A stretch of 64,000 nucleotides of DNA, taken from the NCBI RefSeq assembly GCF_000738775.1, contig NZ_JPOC01000029.1, forward strand, positions 62,001 to 126,000, read 5' to 3'. The notes beneath the pieces are model-generated. The model saw only the letters and a program-made list of their open reading frames with translations. It was not told the origin of the DNA and searched no databases. Numbering within the stretch: the first letter of the stretch is position 1; each line of letters opens with the position of its first letter. This DNA comes from Prescottella defluvii. Its GTDB lineage: Bacteria; Actinomycetota; Actinomycetes; Mycobacteriales; Mycobacteriaceae. The translations under genes were made by a program, and so were the position numbers. Positions 55,695 to 64,000 of this stretch are shown here, piece after piece.

Positions 55695-57446
55695 CTAGGC
55701 GACCCCGCTACCGGCCCCGCTGCCCTCCGGCCGGCCACTACGGATCTCGACGATCGGCAGGCTCAGCGCCGCCGGCGCGCCCGCCGGGACCACGGGATTC
55801 TTCGGCGCCACCGGGGAGATCCGGGAGTAGCCCGCGCCCTGCTCGGGGCGGTCGTCCTGCTCGCCCTTGTTCGGCCACAGCGACGCCGCCCGCTCGGCCT
55901 GCGCGCTGATCGTGAGCGACGGGTTCACCCCGAGGTTCGCCGAGACGGCAGCACCGTCGACGACGCTGAGCGTCGGATACCCGTACACGCGGTGGTACGG
56001 GTCGATCACGCCATGGTCGGCGTCCGAGCCGATGGTGCAGCCACCGAGGAAGTGCGCGGTGAGCGGAATGTTGAACACCTCGCCCCACGTACCGCCCGGG
56101 ACCCCGTCGATCTTCTCGGCGATCCGCCGGGTCGCCTCGTTCCCCGCCGGGATCCACGTCGGGTTCGGCTCGCCGTGCCCCTGCTTGCTGGTGACCTTGC
56201 GGCGACCCAGGATCCCCTTCTTGGTGTACGTGGTGATCGAGTTGTCGAGGTTCTGCATCACCAGCGCGATGATGGTGCGCTCGCTCCAGTTCTTCACCGA
56301 CAGCATCCGCAGCATCTGCCCCGGGTTGGCCGCGATCACCTTCAGCAGCTTGATCCAGCGCGGGGTACTGCCGCCGCCGTCGGTCATCAGGGTCTGCAGC
56401 ATCCCCATCGAGTTGGAGCCCTTGCCGTACCGGACCGGCTCGATGTGTGTGTCGGACGACGGATGGAACGACGACGTGATCGCCACGCCCCTGGTGAGAT
56501 CCAGATCCGGATCCACCTTCAACTTCGCAGCGCCCAGGATCGCCTCGGAGTTGGTACGGGTGAGCTCACCCAACCGGTCCGACAGCCGCGGCAGCGCACC
56601 GGTGTCCTTCATCTTGTGCAGCAGGTGCTGGGTGCCCCACGTCCCGGCCGCGACCACGACGTACTGCGCGGTGTAGGTCTTGTGGCTCTTGCGGACCTTC
56701 GCCCCGGTGCGGTGCGTCGCGACGTCCCACGTGCCGTCCGACCGCTCGTGCAGCGACTCGACGGTCGTCATCGGGACGATCTCGGCGCCGGCCTTCTCCG
56801 CCAGGCCGAGATAGTTCTTGATCAGTGTGTTCTTGGCGCCGTGACGACAGCCCGTCATGCACTCGCCGCACTCGATGCAGCCCGTCCGGGCCGGGCCGAC
56901 GCCCCCGAAGTACGGGTCCTCGGTGGTCTTGCCGGGTTCGCCGAAGAACACGCCGACCGGCGTCTGGATGAACGTGTCACCCACACCCATGTCGTCGGCG
57001 ACCGACTTGATCACCTCATCGGCCGGCGTCATGTGCGGGTTCTGCACGACACCGAGCATCTTGCGGGCCTGCTCGTAGTGCGGCGTCAGTTCGGCGTCCC
57101 AGTCGGTGATGTCACGCCACTGCGGATCCCGGAAGAACGACGACGGCGGCTTGTACAGGGTGTTCGCGTAGTTCAGGGAACCGCCGCCGACACCGGCACC
57201 CGCGAGGATGAGGACGTCGCGCAGCAGGTGCACACGCTGGATGCCGTAGCACCCGAGTGCCGGCGCCCACAGGAACCGCTTGAGGTCCCAACTGGTCTTG
57301 GCGAAGTCCGCATCCGCGTAGCGGCGCCCCGCCTCGAGCACACCGACCTTGTAGCCCTTCTCGACGAGTCGGAGCGCGGTGACACTGCCACCGAATCCGG
57401 AGCCGACGATGAGCACGTCGTAGTCGGTTGCGCGCTGCTTGCCCAT
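55695..57446 (-). CDS. choD: ChoD-type GMC oxidoreductase
   Basis: A 583-residue FAD enzyme of the GMC superfamily. FAD fold DVLIVGSGFGGSVTALRLVEKG; GAGVGGGSLNYANT; the cysteine group CIECGECMTGCRHGAKNTL, which is peculiar to the ChoD branch; and the C-terminal HFLGGCTIGSDADHGVIDP and VDGAAVSANLGVNPSLTI. It is called cholesterol oxidase in mycobacteria, but that activity has been doubted, and no secretion signal is seen. The ATG at 57446 opens MGKQRATDYD. Its place between guaA and guaB3 matches Rv3409c. Confidence 0.9.
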   Translation of the reverse strand: MGKQRATDYDVLIVGSGFGGSVTALRLVEKGYKVGVLEAGRRYADADFAKTSWDLKRFLWAPALGCYGIQRVHLLRDVLILAGAGVGGGSLNYANTLYKPPSSFFRDPQWRDITDWDAELTPHYEQARKMLGVVQNPHMTPADEVIKSVADDMGVGDTFIQTPVGVFFGEPGKTTEDPYFGGVGPARTGCIECGECMTGCRHGAKNTLIKNYLGLAEKAGAEIVPMTTVESLHERSDGTWDVATHRTGAKVRKSHKTYTAQYVVVAAGTWGTQHLLHKMKDTGALPRLSDRLGELTRTNSEAILGAAKLKVDPDLDLTRGVAITSSFHPSSDTHIEPVRYGKGSNSMGMLQTLMTDGGGSTPRWIKLLKVIAANPGQMLRMLSVKNWSERTIIALVMQNLDNSITTYTKKGILGRRKVTSKQGHGEPNPTWIPAGNEATRRIAEKIDGVPGGTWGEVFNIPLTAHFLGGCTIGSDADHGVIDPYHRVYGYPTLSVVDGAAVSANLGVNPSLTISAQAERAASLWPNKGEQDDRPEQGAGYSRISPVAPKNPVVPAGAPAALSLPIVEIRSGRPEGSGAGSGVA

Positions 57447-57575
57447 TGGGACACCTCCACCATGAACCCGATTGTTACCCGCCAGTATGCACCGCGATCC
57501 TGTGACTCGAGCCACAAGGGTGTCCTAAATGTAACTACAGGTTCCACGAAAGGTGCCGGTTCCCCGAAAGACACC

Positions 57576-57605
57576 AGTGGCCCGGCACCGAAGTGCCGGG
57601 CCACT
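57576..57605 (-). terminator. Intrinsic terminator after guaB3
   Basis: AGTGGCCCGGCAC pairs over 13 bases with 57593-57605 around a CGAA tetraloop. Leftward it is followed by GTGTCTTTCG, a modest U-tract. It lies 15 bp beyond the guaB3 stop. Confidence 0.87.
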
Positions 57606-57619
57606 CGCCGAGATCGAGA

Positions 57620-58759
57620 TCAGGCGCGGACGCTCAAGCCGACCTTCTGGAACTCCTTGAGGTCGGAGTAGCCCGACTTCGCCATCGAGCGGCGCAGACC
57701 GCCGACGAAGTTGAGCGAACCGTACGGGTCGTCCGACGGTCCGTTGAGGACCTGGTCCAACGCCGGACGCTCGCCGTACGACACCGGCAGCATCGAACCA
57801 CGCGGCATCGACGGGTGCGCCGCCGCGGACGGCCAGAACCAGCCGCCGCCGGGAGCCTCCTGGGCCACCGCGAGGGGCGCACCGATGACGGCCGCGTCGG
57901 CACCGCAGGCGATGGCCTTCGCGAAGTCACCCGAAGAGGTGATGTCACCGTCGGCGATGACGTGCACGTAGCGGCCACCGGTCTCGTCGAGGTAGTCACG
58001 ACGGGCCGCGGCGGCGTCGGCGATCGCCGTCGCCATCGGCACGCCGATGCCGAGCACCTCACGGGTGGTGGTGGCGCCCTCGGTGGAGCCGTAGCCCACG
58101 ATGACGCCGGCCGCACCCGTACGCATGAGGTGCAGCGCGGTGCGGTGATCGCTCACGCCACCGGCGATGACCGGGACGTCCAGCTCGGAGATGAACGTCT
58201 TGAGGTTCAGCGGCTCACTCTCCCCGTGCGCGACGTGCTCGGCGGAGATGATCGTGCCGTGGATGACCAGCAGATCGATGCCGGCCTTCACGAGCGCCGG
58301 AGTCAGCGCGCGGGCGTTCTGCGGGCTGACCCGGACCGCGGTGGTGACACCGGCGTCGCGGACCTGGGCGACCGCCGCCGCGAGCAGCTCGGGCTGCAGC
58401 GGAGCGGCATGCAGTTCCTGCAGGCGCGAAATGGCCGCGTCGGGATCGATCTCCTTCTCGGCCATCTCGGCGAGCTCGGCGAGCTTGACCTCGACGTCGG
58501 CGTGCCGACCCCACAGGCCCTCACCGTTGATGACACCGAGACCACCGGCCTTGCCGAGCTCGATCGCGAACGACGGCGACACCAGCGCGTCGGTCGGATG
58601 AGCCAGGACGGGGATGTCGAAGCGGTACGCATCGATCTGCCAGGCCGTCGACACCTCCTTCGAGGAGCGGGTCCGACGAGACGGGACGATGTTGATGTCG
58701 TCCAACTCGTAGGTGCGTCGGGCAGTTCTGCCCATGCCGATTTCGACGAGGTCGCGCAC
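57620..58759 (-). CDS. guaB3: GuaB3, IMP dehydrogenase-family protein
   Basis: A 379-residue TIM-barrel protein of the GuaB3 group found in actinobacteria and cyanobacteria. It has the IMPDH-like start TYELDDINIVPSRRTRSSKEVST and a barrel but no CBS insert. Key blocks are VLAHPTDALVSPSFAIELGKAGGLGVINGEG, IAGGVSDHRTALHLMRTGAAGVIVGYGS and VIADGDITSSGDFAKAIACGADAAVIG. In the usual IMPDH position the catalytic Cys is absent, so it may be a GMP reductase-like or paralogous enzyme. GTG start at 58759; guaB2 ends 30 bp upstream on the same strand. Confidence 0.93.
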   Translation of the reverse strand: MRDLVEIGMGRTARRTYELDDINIVPSRRTRSSKEVSTAWQIDAYRFDIPVLAHPTDALVSPSFAIELGKAGGLGVINGEGLWGRHADVEVKLAELAEMAEKEIDPDAAISRLQELHAAPLQPELLAAAVAQVRDAGVTTAVRVSPQNARALTPALVKAGIDLLVIHGTIISAEHVAHGESEPLNLKTFISELDVPVIAGGVSDHRTALHLMRTGAAGVIVGYGSTEGATTTREVLGIGVPMATAIADAAAARRDYLDETGGRYVHVIADGDITSSGDFAKAIACGADAAVIGAPLAVAQEAPGGGWFWPSAAAHPSMPRGSMLPVSYGERPALDQVLNGPSDDPYGSLNFVGGLRRSMAKSGYSDLKEFQKVGLSVRA

Positions 58760-58789
58760 GCGCGCCCCTTTCTCGATTGTTATGAGTGC

Positions 58790-60475
<1,686 letters not shown>

Positions 60476-60519
60476 CTATCAGCTAGCGCAGACCGGGCCG
60501 AACTGCGTACCGTGGTGTT

Positions 60520-60924
60520 GTGCGCGATCAACTGCCTCCCGGCCTTCCGCCGGACCCCTTCGCCGGTGACCCTGCCGACCCCTCTGCTGCGCTCGACGCG
60601 ATCGAGCCGGGCCAGCCGTTGGACCCCCACGAGCGTCTCGCCGTGGAGGAGGACCTCGCGGACCTCGCCGTCTACGAGGCGCTGCTCGGCCACCGCGGCA
60701 TCCGCGGACTGGTCGTGTGCTGCGAGGACTGCCAGCAGGACCACTACCACGACTGGGACATGCTGCGCGCGAACCTGCTCCAGCTCCTCGTCGACGGCAC
60801 GGTCCGCCCCCACGAGCCCGCGTACGACCCGTCCCCCGACGCGTACGTGACGTGGGACTACTGCCGCGGCTACGCGGACGCCTCGATGAACGACGCCCTG
60901 CACGGAGACGGCTTCGATCTCTGA
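60520..60924 (+). CDS. DUF5319 family protein
   Basis: A 134-residue acidic protein, GTG start. The core GLVVCCEDCQQDHYHDWDMLRANLLQLL holds three cysteines and two His that could bind zinc. The C-terminal DAYVTWDYCRGYADASMND is also conserved in actinobacteria next to guaB2 (Rv3412 by position). No function is known. It is followed by a very strong terminator. Confidence 0.85.
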   Translation: MRDQLPPGLPPDPFAGDPADPSAALDAIEPGQPLDPHERLAVEEDLADLAVYEALLGHRGIRGLVVCCEDCQQDHYHDWDMLRANLLQLLVDGTVRPHEPAYDPSPDAYVTWDYCRGYADASMNDALHGDGFDL

Positions 60925-60938
60925 GAGACCCCTCGACA

Positions 60939-60979
60939 CGGCTACGGCCCGGCAAGCATTGCTTGCCGGGCCGTAGCCG
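60939..60979. terminator. Bidirectional terminator, 19-bp perfect stem
   Basis: Arms 60939-60957 and 60961-60979 are exactly complementary, leaving a 3-base loop (ATT). It lies between the convergent DUF5319 and rsdA genes. Confidence 0.9.
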
Positions 60980-61006
60980 TTCGTGCGGGATCCGCCCCTG
61001 ACGCGG

Positions 61007-61993
61007 TCAGGGCGAGGACGTCACCGACGGTTGTCCGTCGAGTGAACCACTGGTCGCCCGAGTGGTCGATGTCGCGGGCGGCGTCGTCGTCGTGGTCGGC
61101 GTGGGCGACGGCGGCTGCGTCCCGGACGTCGACGTCGGCGGATTCGGCGTGGAGGTCACCGTCGGCGACGGCGGCTGCGACGGCCCGGGCGAGGTGGACG
61201 GCACCACCGCCTGGATACGCGGGTCGATCGTGGGCGACGGCCACCCGGTAGCGATCGGCGACGACGGCCCCGAGCCCGCGGACGAGGAGTCGCCGGCGGT
61301 GCTCGGCGGCGGAGGCGGTGTCAGTGGCACTGGTGGTGCCGGCGGCGGTACGGCCTTCTGCAACTCGGTCAGGAGTCGGTCACGCCACACGTTCAGCTCG
61401 CCCCGGGTCCCGGCCTCACTGACCGCACTGGCCCGCGCTCCGGCCGAATCGAGCTTGGCCTTCGCGCCGACCGTATCGCCCGACGCGATGAGTCGTTCGG
61501 CGTCCTCGAGGTTGGACGTCGTGTCGATCTTCGCGACGGTGGAGGCCGCCCGCTCCGTGAACACGACCTGCTTGACGCCCCACAGCGGGTCACCGGGTTC
61601 GGCGTTGTACGAGAAGACGCTCATGCCGCCCATCGCGATCGCGACGACAGCGGCGGCTGCGGCGATCGGTCGGAGCAGGCGGAGGTGACTGCGCCCGGAC
61701 CGCGACCGGGTCGACAGGGAGTCCTGCGCCTCGAGTTCGCGGTGGACGCGCTCGACGATGTCGTCGAGGTCCGGCTCCGCCGGCAGGGGCTGCGCCAGGA
61801 TCTCGGTCCGCCAGTTCGCGAGGAGCGCGGCGACCTGGTATTCCTCCGGACTGTCGGTTGCGACGGGGCGGTCACCGGCGATCGAGTCGATCAGCGCATC
61901 GTCACGACGCACCGCGGCGACATCGACGGGTGCGCCGTTTCCAGCGAGATCGGCGTGGGGATCGCCCGGCTCGCCCTTGTTGCCCCTAGCCAT
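61007..61993 (-). CDS. rsdA: Anti-sigma-D factor RsdA
   Basis: A 328-residue membrane protein controlling SigD. The N-terminal cytoplasmic part has DDALIDSIAGDRP followed by EYQVAALLANWRTEILAQPLP, the region that binds SigD in the mycobacterial complex. One membrane helix lies at ~110-127, then a helical outside region and ~110 residues of Pro/Thr/Ser tail. In mycobacteria release of SigD depends on RsdA proteolysis. The ATG at 61993 overlaps the sigD end by 8 bp, so sensor and factor are made together. Confidence 0.93.
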   Translation of the reverse strand: MARGNKGEPGDPHADLAGNGAPVDVAAVRRDDALIDSIAGDRPVATDSPEEYQVAALLANWRTEILAQPLPAEPDLDDIVERVHRELEAQDSLSTRSRSGRSHLRLLRPIAAAAAVVAIAMGGMSVFSYNAEPGDPLWGVKQVVFTERAASTVAKIDTTSNLEDAERLIASGDTVGAKAKLDSAGARASAVSEAGTRGELNVWRDRLLTELQKAVPPPAPPVPLTPPPPPSTAGDSSSAGSGPSSPIATGWPSPTIDPRIQAVVPSTSPGPSQPPSPTVTSTPNPPTSTSGTQPPSPTPTTTTTPPATSTTRATSGSLDGQPSVTSSP

Positions 61994-62564
61994 GCCTCTC
62001 ACCTGCTCTCGTCACTTCCTTCTTCAACTTGGCAATGGCTCGATGTTGAGCCACCCTCACCGCCCCGGCGGTGCTTCCGACTGCTGCTGCCGTCTCCTCC
62101 GCCGACAGACCGACGACGAGCCGGAGGACGAGGATCTCGCGGTGCTTCTCGGGAAGCGTCTGGAGCAGTGCGTTCACCTGTCGGCTCGTTTCCGAACTCA
62201 GTGCCCGTTCTTCGGGACTGTCGTCGGAGGAAACGACATCTGGTACTTCAGCAACTGGATCGGATTTGTTACGCGCAGCGTTTCGGTGAGCGTCGGCGAC
62301 CTTGTGGGCGGCGATGCCGTAGACGAACGCCATGAACGGACGACCCTGATCCTGATAACGAGGAAGCGCTGTCATCACTGCGAGACACACCTCCTGCGCC
62401 ACATCGTCCGCGGACAGCTGGCCACGCTCCGCGGCGCCGACCCTGGCACGGCAGTAGCGGACGACCAGAGGTCGAATACTCTTCAGGACCTGGGCAAGAG
62501 CATTCCGGTCGCCCTGCGCTGCAGCAGCGACGGCGGAGTTCAACTCCTCACCCGTGTTAGACAT
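61986..62564 (-). CDS. sigD: RNA polymerase sigma factor SigD (ECF)
   Basis: A 192-residue extracytoplasmic-function sigma factor. Region 2 contains VVRYCRARVGAAERGQLSADDVAQEVCLAVMTALPRYQDQGRPFMAFVYGIAAHKVADAHRN, with the DVAQEV and W-less FVYGIA -10 recognition part. Region 4 contains LPEKHREILVLRLVVGLSAEETAAAVGSTAGAVRVAQHRAI, the -35 helix-turn-helix. ATG at 62564. Mycobacterial SigD regulates chaperone, lipid and starvation genes. rsdA overlaps its 3' end. Upstream 129 bp separate it from the TPR-like gene. Confidence 0.95.
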   Translation of the reverse strand: MSNTGEELNSAVAAAAQGDRNALAQVLKSIRPLVVRYCRARVGAAERGQLSADDVAQEVCLAVMTALPRYQDQGRPFMAFVYGIAAHKVADAHRNAARNKSDPVAEVPDVVSSDDSPEERALSSETSRQVNALLQTLPEKHREILVLRLVVGLSAEETAAAVGSTAGAVRVAQHRAIAKLKKEVTRAGERHG

Positions 62565-62693
62565 CGTCAGCGCGAATCCTGGCGTTACAGTGGCACGTCC
62601 CCCCGGCCGGGTGTGCTTCCGCGTCACAGCGGAACGTCTGTAAGAGTAACGACAGAGTCCGACGCGTCACCGCATCGTCCGAATATCCGGCGT

Positions 62694-63533
62694 TCATCCC
62701 ACGAACGTTCCGCCCCGACGCGCGATCGCTTCGGCGCAGTCGTCGCGGATCGCACGGGCACCCGGATCCGGGCTGACGCCGTCCACCAACATCGCTGCCG
62801 CCCACCGCAACGGAAGCAATCCGTGCGCGCCGGCGGCGACGAGGACTCCCTGTGCGGTCTCGAGCGCGAGGTCCGGTTCGGGCCGTCCGGTCGCCGACGC
62901 CGCGAACAGCAGCGCGGACTTGATCCGATGCCGGACGGACGGGCAGTCCGCCGAACGGTCGACTGCCGCCTGCGCGTGCCCGGTGGCCGCACCGAAGTCT
63001 CCGGCCGCCAACGAGATCTCGGCGCTCACCCAGTCCAGCCTGATGTGTTGACGCCACAGCACGTCCGGCTCGGCGACCGCGGACAGGTATTCGTCGCAGC
63101 GGGCGAGCAGCCGACGCCCCAGCGCCAGCCGGCCGCACCCCAGCGCATCGGCGGCCAGACCCGTCAGGGCATCGCAGCGTGCCTCGTGCAGCCGCCGGTC
63201 ACGACCGCCGGCCATCCCGACCAGCGCCAGCGCGCTGCCGTCGTATCCGGACGCGAGGGCGTGCCTCCCGAGCTGCCGCAGCAGGGAGGCCTGCGTGCTG
63301 GCAGCGAGCGACGCGATCGCCGGCTCGGTCACCGACATCCGGCGCAGTCGGCCGAGTTCCGCCCGGGCCTGCGCGTACCGCCCCTGGCCGCCGAGCGCGA
63401 CGGCGCGGAGCCAGCGCCCTTCCGGGTCGGGCGGCACCGGCAGCGGATTCCGTCCCGGATCCGAACCGAAGGCAGCGCCCCTCGGTCCGTTCTGGTCGTT
63501 CTGGTCGTTCCGGTCGTTCCGGTCGTTCGGCAT
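62694..63533 (-). CDS. TPR-like conserved protein (Rv3415c-type)
   Basis: A 279-residue, helix-only protein. Successive pairs of amphipathic helices (GRWLRAVALGGQGRYAQARAELGRL, AIASLAASTQASLLRQLGRHALASGYDGSAL, ISLAAGDFGAATGHAQAAVD) read as degenerate tetratricopeptide repeats, so a scaffold role is likely. Residues 2-15 are an NDR/NDQ repeat encoded by 9-bp DNA repeats. The ATG at 63533 gives a length near the mycobacterial protein. An ATG at 63602 would also be in frame. It lies before sigD on the same strand. Confidence 0.82.
   Translation of the reverse strand: MPNDRNDRNDQNDQNGPRGAAFGSDPGRNPLPVPPDPEGRWLRAVALGGQGRYAQARAELGRLRRMSVTEPAIASLAASTQASLLRQLGRHALASGYDGSALALVGMAGGRDRRLHEARCDALTGLAADALGCGRLALGRRLLARCDEYLSAVAEPDVLWRQHIRLDWVSAEISLAAGDFGAATGHAQAAVDRSADCPSVRHRIKSALLFAASATGRPEPDLALETAQGVLVAAGAHGLLPLRWAAAMLVDGVSPDPGARAIRDDCAEAIARRGGTFVG
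63489..63528. repeat. 9-bp tandem repeat inside the TPR-like gene start
   Basis: The unit TGGTCGTTC/CGGTCGTTC is repeated about four times with one variable base. It encodes the NDR/NDQ repeat at residues 2-15 of the leftward protein. Unit length is a multiple of three, so copy changes keep the frame. Confidence 0.85.
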
Positions 63534-63626
63534 CCGGTGATCATGCCACCGCTTCCATCGACGCCATTTCGAATACCGGTCGCCCCGGTCCGGCACTCTC
63601 ATTCCACGCCACCTGACGGGCATTGA

Positions 63627-63700
63627 ACTACCCGGGCACTACCCGGGCACTATCCGGGCACTATCCGGGCACTATCCGGGCGCTACCCGGCACTACCCGG
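63627..63700. repeat. 11-bp tandem repeat, about 6.7 copies
   Basis: The unit ACTA(C/T)CCGGGC recurs at 63627, 63638, 63649, 63660 and 63671, then as a 10-base variant at 63682 and a partial copy at 63692. The unit equals one turn of the helix and holds a CCCGG or CCGGG core. It lies upstream of the TPR-like gene and probably of the gene to the right. Confidence 0.9.
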
Positions 63701-63856
63701 AAACTTCGCCAACTGGACGCCCGTTTAATTACGTTTGTGCACCATACCGCGGACATCTCGCGGGAACATGATTCAATTTTGAAGAATAGGTGGCGGCGAG
63801 GTTAACGAAAATCGCCGAACAATACTCCGGAGTAACAAGCCGACCCGGGGGATGCA

Positions 63857-63892
63857 GGACGAACGTCCAGGGGTGACACAGGACGATCGTCC
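63857..63892. promoter_or_regulatory. Pair of GGACG-NN-CGTCC palindromes
   Basis: GGACGAACGTCC (63857-63868) and GGACGATCGTCC (63881-63892), each inside CAGGACGA..CGTCCAGG, with centres 24 bp apart. They look like two operator copies for a regulator of the gene beyond the right edge. Confidence 0.6.
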
Positions 63893-64000
63893 AGGTGAGG
63901 GCAGCGCGGCGCCGCACGGGAGCGGTCGACCCCCGCACCGCCACGCAATCACAGGCGCCGTCCCTTGTAAATGTCCAGGACGTTAATTCTCAGCTCCGGA

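Larger units (their letters stand above)
63534..64000. other. Terminal regulatory region, no accepted gene
   Basis: From the TPR-like gene start to the window end I accept no coding frame; the two short frames here are low-complexity or repeat-derived. It holds the 11-bp tandem repeat (63627-63700), an AT-richer stretch (63720-63840) that could contain promoters, and two GGACG palindromes (63857-63892). By synteny a rightward whiB-type gene is expected just beyond the window. Confidence 0.6.

Noticed and set aside
63627-63700. A CRISPR array
   Set aside because: Units are 11 bp and contiguous with no spacers, and no cas genes are present.

Overview
This is a GC-rich (roughly 70%) actinobacterial chromosome segment. 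The gene content and order point to the mycolate-containing Mycobacteriales, most likely Rhodococcus or a close relative. The order add - sdhCDAB - D,D-carboxypeptidase - yhjD-like - trpS - icd - metY/metX - DUF3017/folD - trmL - dnaE2 - acyl reductase - imuB/imuA' - guaA - choD - guaB3 - guaB2 - DUF5319 gene - rsdA/sigD follows, from memory, the Rv3311 to Rv3415c stretch of Mycobacterium tuberculosis. The window is therefore a conserved chromosomal backbone with accessory blocks set into it. I saw no rRNA, tRNA, insertion sequence, integrase, phage gene or CRISPR array.

Layout. 1-2.6 kb: the end of an NlpC/P60 cell-wall hydrolase, two small YbaB-like proteins and an acidic conserved protein. 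2.6-7.7 kb: adenosine deaminase, then the succinate dehydrogenase operon. 7.7-15.5 kb: D,D-carboxypeptidase, membrane protein, trpS, an RNase Sa-type ribonuclease overlapping a barstar-like gene, xthA, an MFS exporter and icd. 15.7-20 kb: an amino acid permease divergent from metY-metX; the metY leader carries a SAM-IV riboswitch followed by a tiny open reading frame encoding Met-Cys-Cys-Cys-Arg-Thr. 20-23 kb: DUF3017, folD, GNAT, pentapeptide-repeat protein and trmL. 22.9-30.2 kb: an accessory sulfur block (LysR regulator, TDT-family exporter, DUF302 protein, a CsoR-family regulator that has lost the copper histidine and so resembles the persulfide sensor CstR, an MMPL transporter, a rhodanese and a CoA-disulfide/polysulfide reductase-rhodanese fusion).

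30.2-49 kb: dnaE2 and imuA'-imuB (the SOS mutasome, each unit with its own LexA box) flank a second accessory region: SGNH hydrolase, flavohemoglobin, a two-domain fatty acyl reductase, a trimethylamine-monooxygenase-like flavoenzyme, a sucrase/ferredoxin-like protein, an ipdC-like gene with a KstR2-type operator, a small lipoprotein operon, and a copper P-type ATPase with a CsoR-type operator. 49-54 kb: a Ser/Thr kinase, then a two-component system with a PspC sensor divergent from a PspC membrane protein. 54-64 kb: guaA, choD, guaB3, guaB2, a DUF5319 gene, sigD/rsdA, a TPR-like protein, and a regulatory region with an 11-bp tandem repeat running off the end, probably toward a whiB-type gene.

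The strongest theme is sulfur: SAM and cysteine sensing in the metY leader, and a reactive-sulfur regulon whose promoters share an ATACCC-N-GGGTAT operator that is also found at the copper ATPase.
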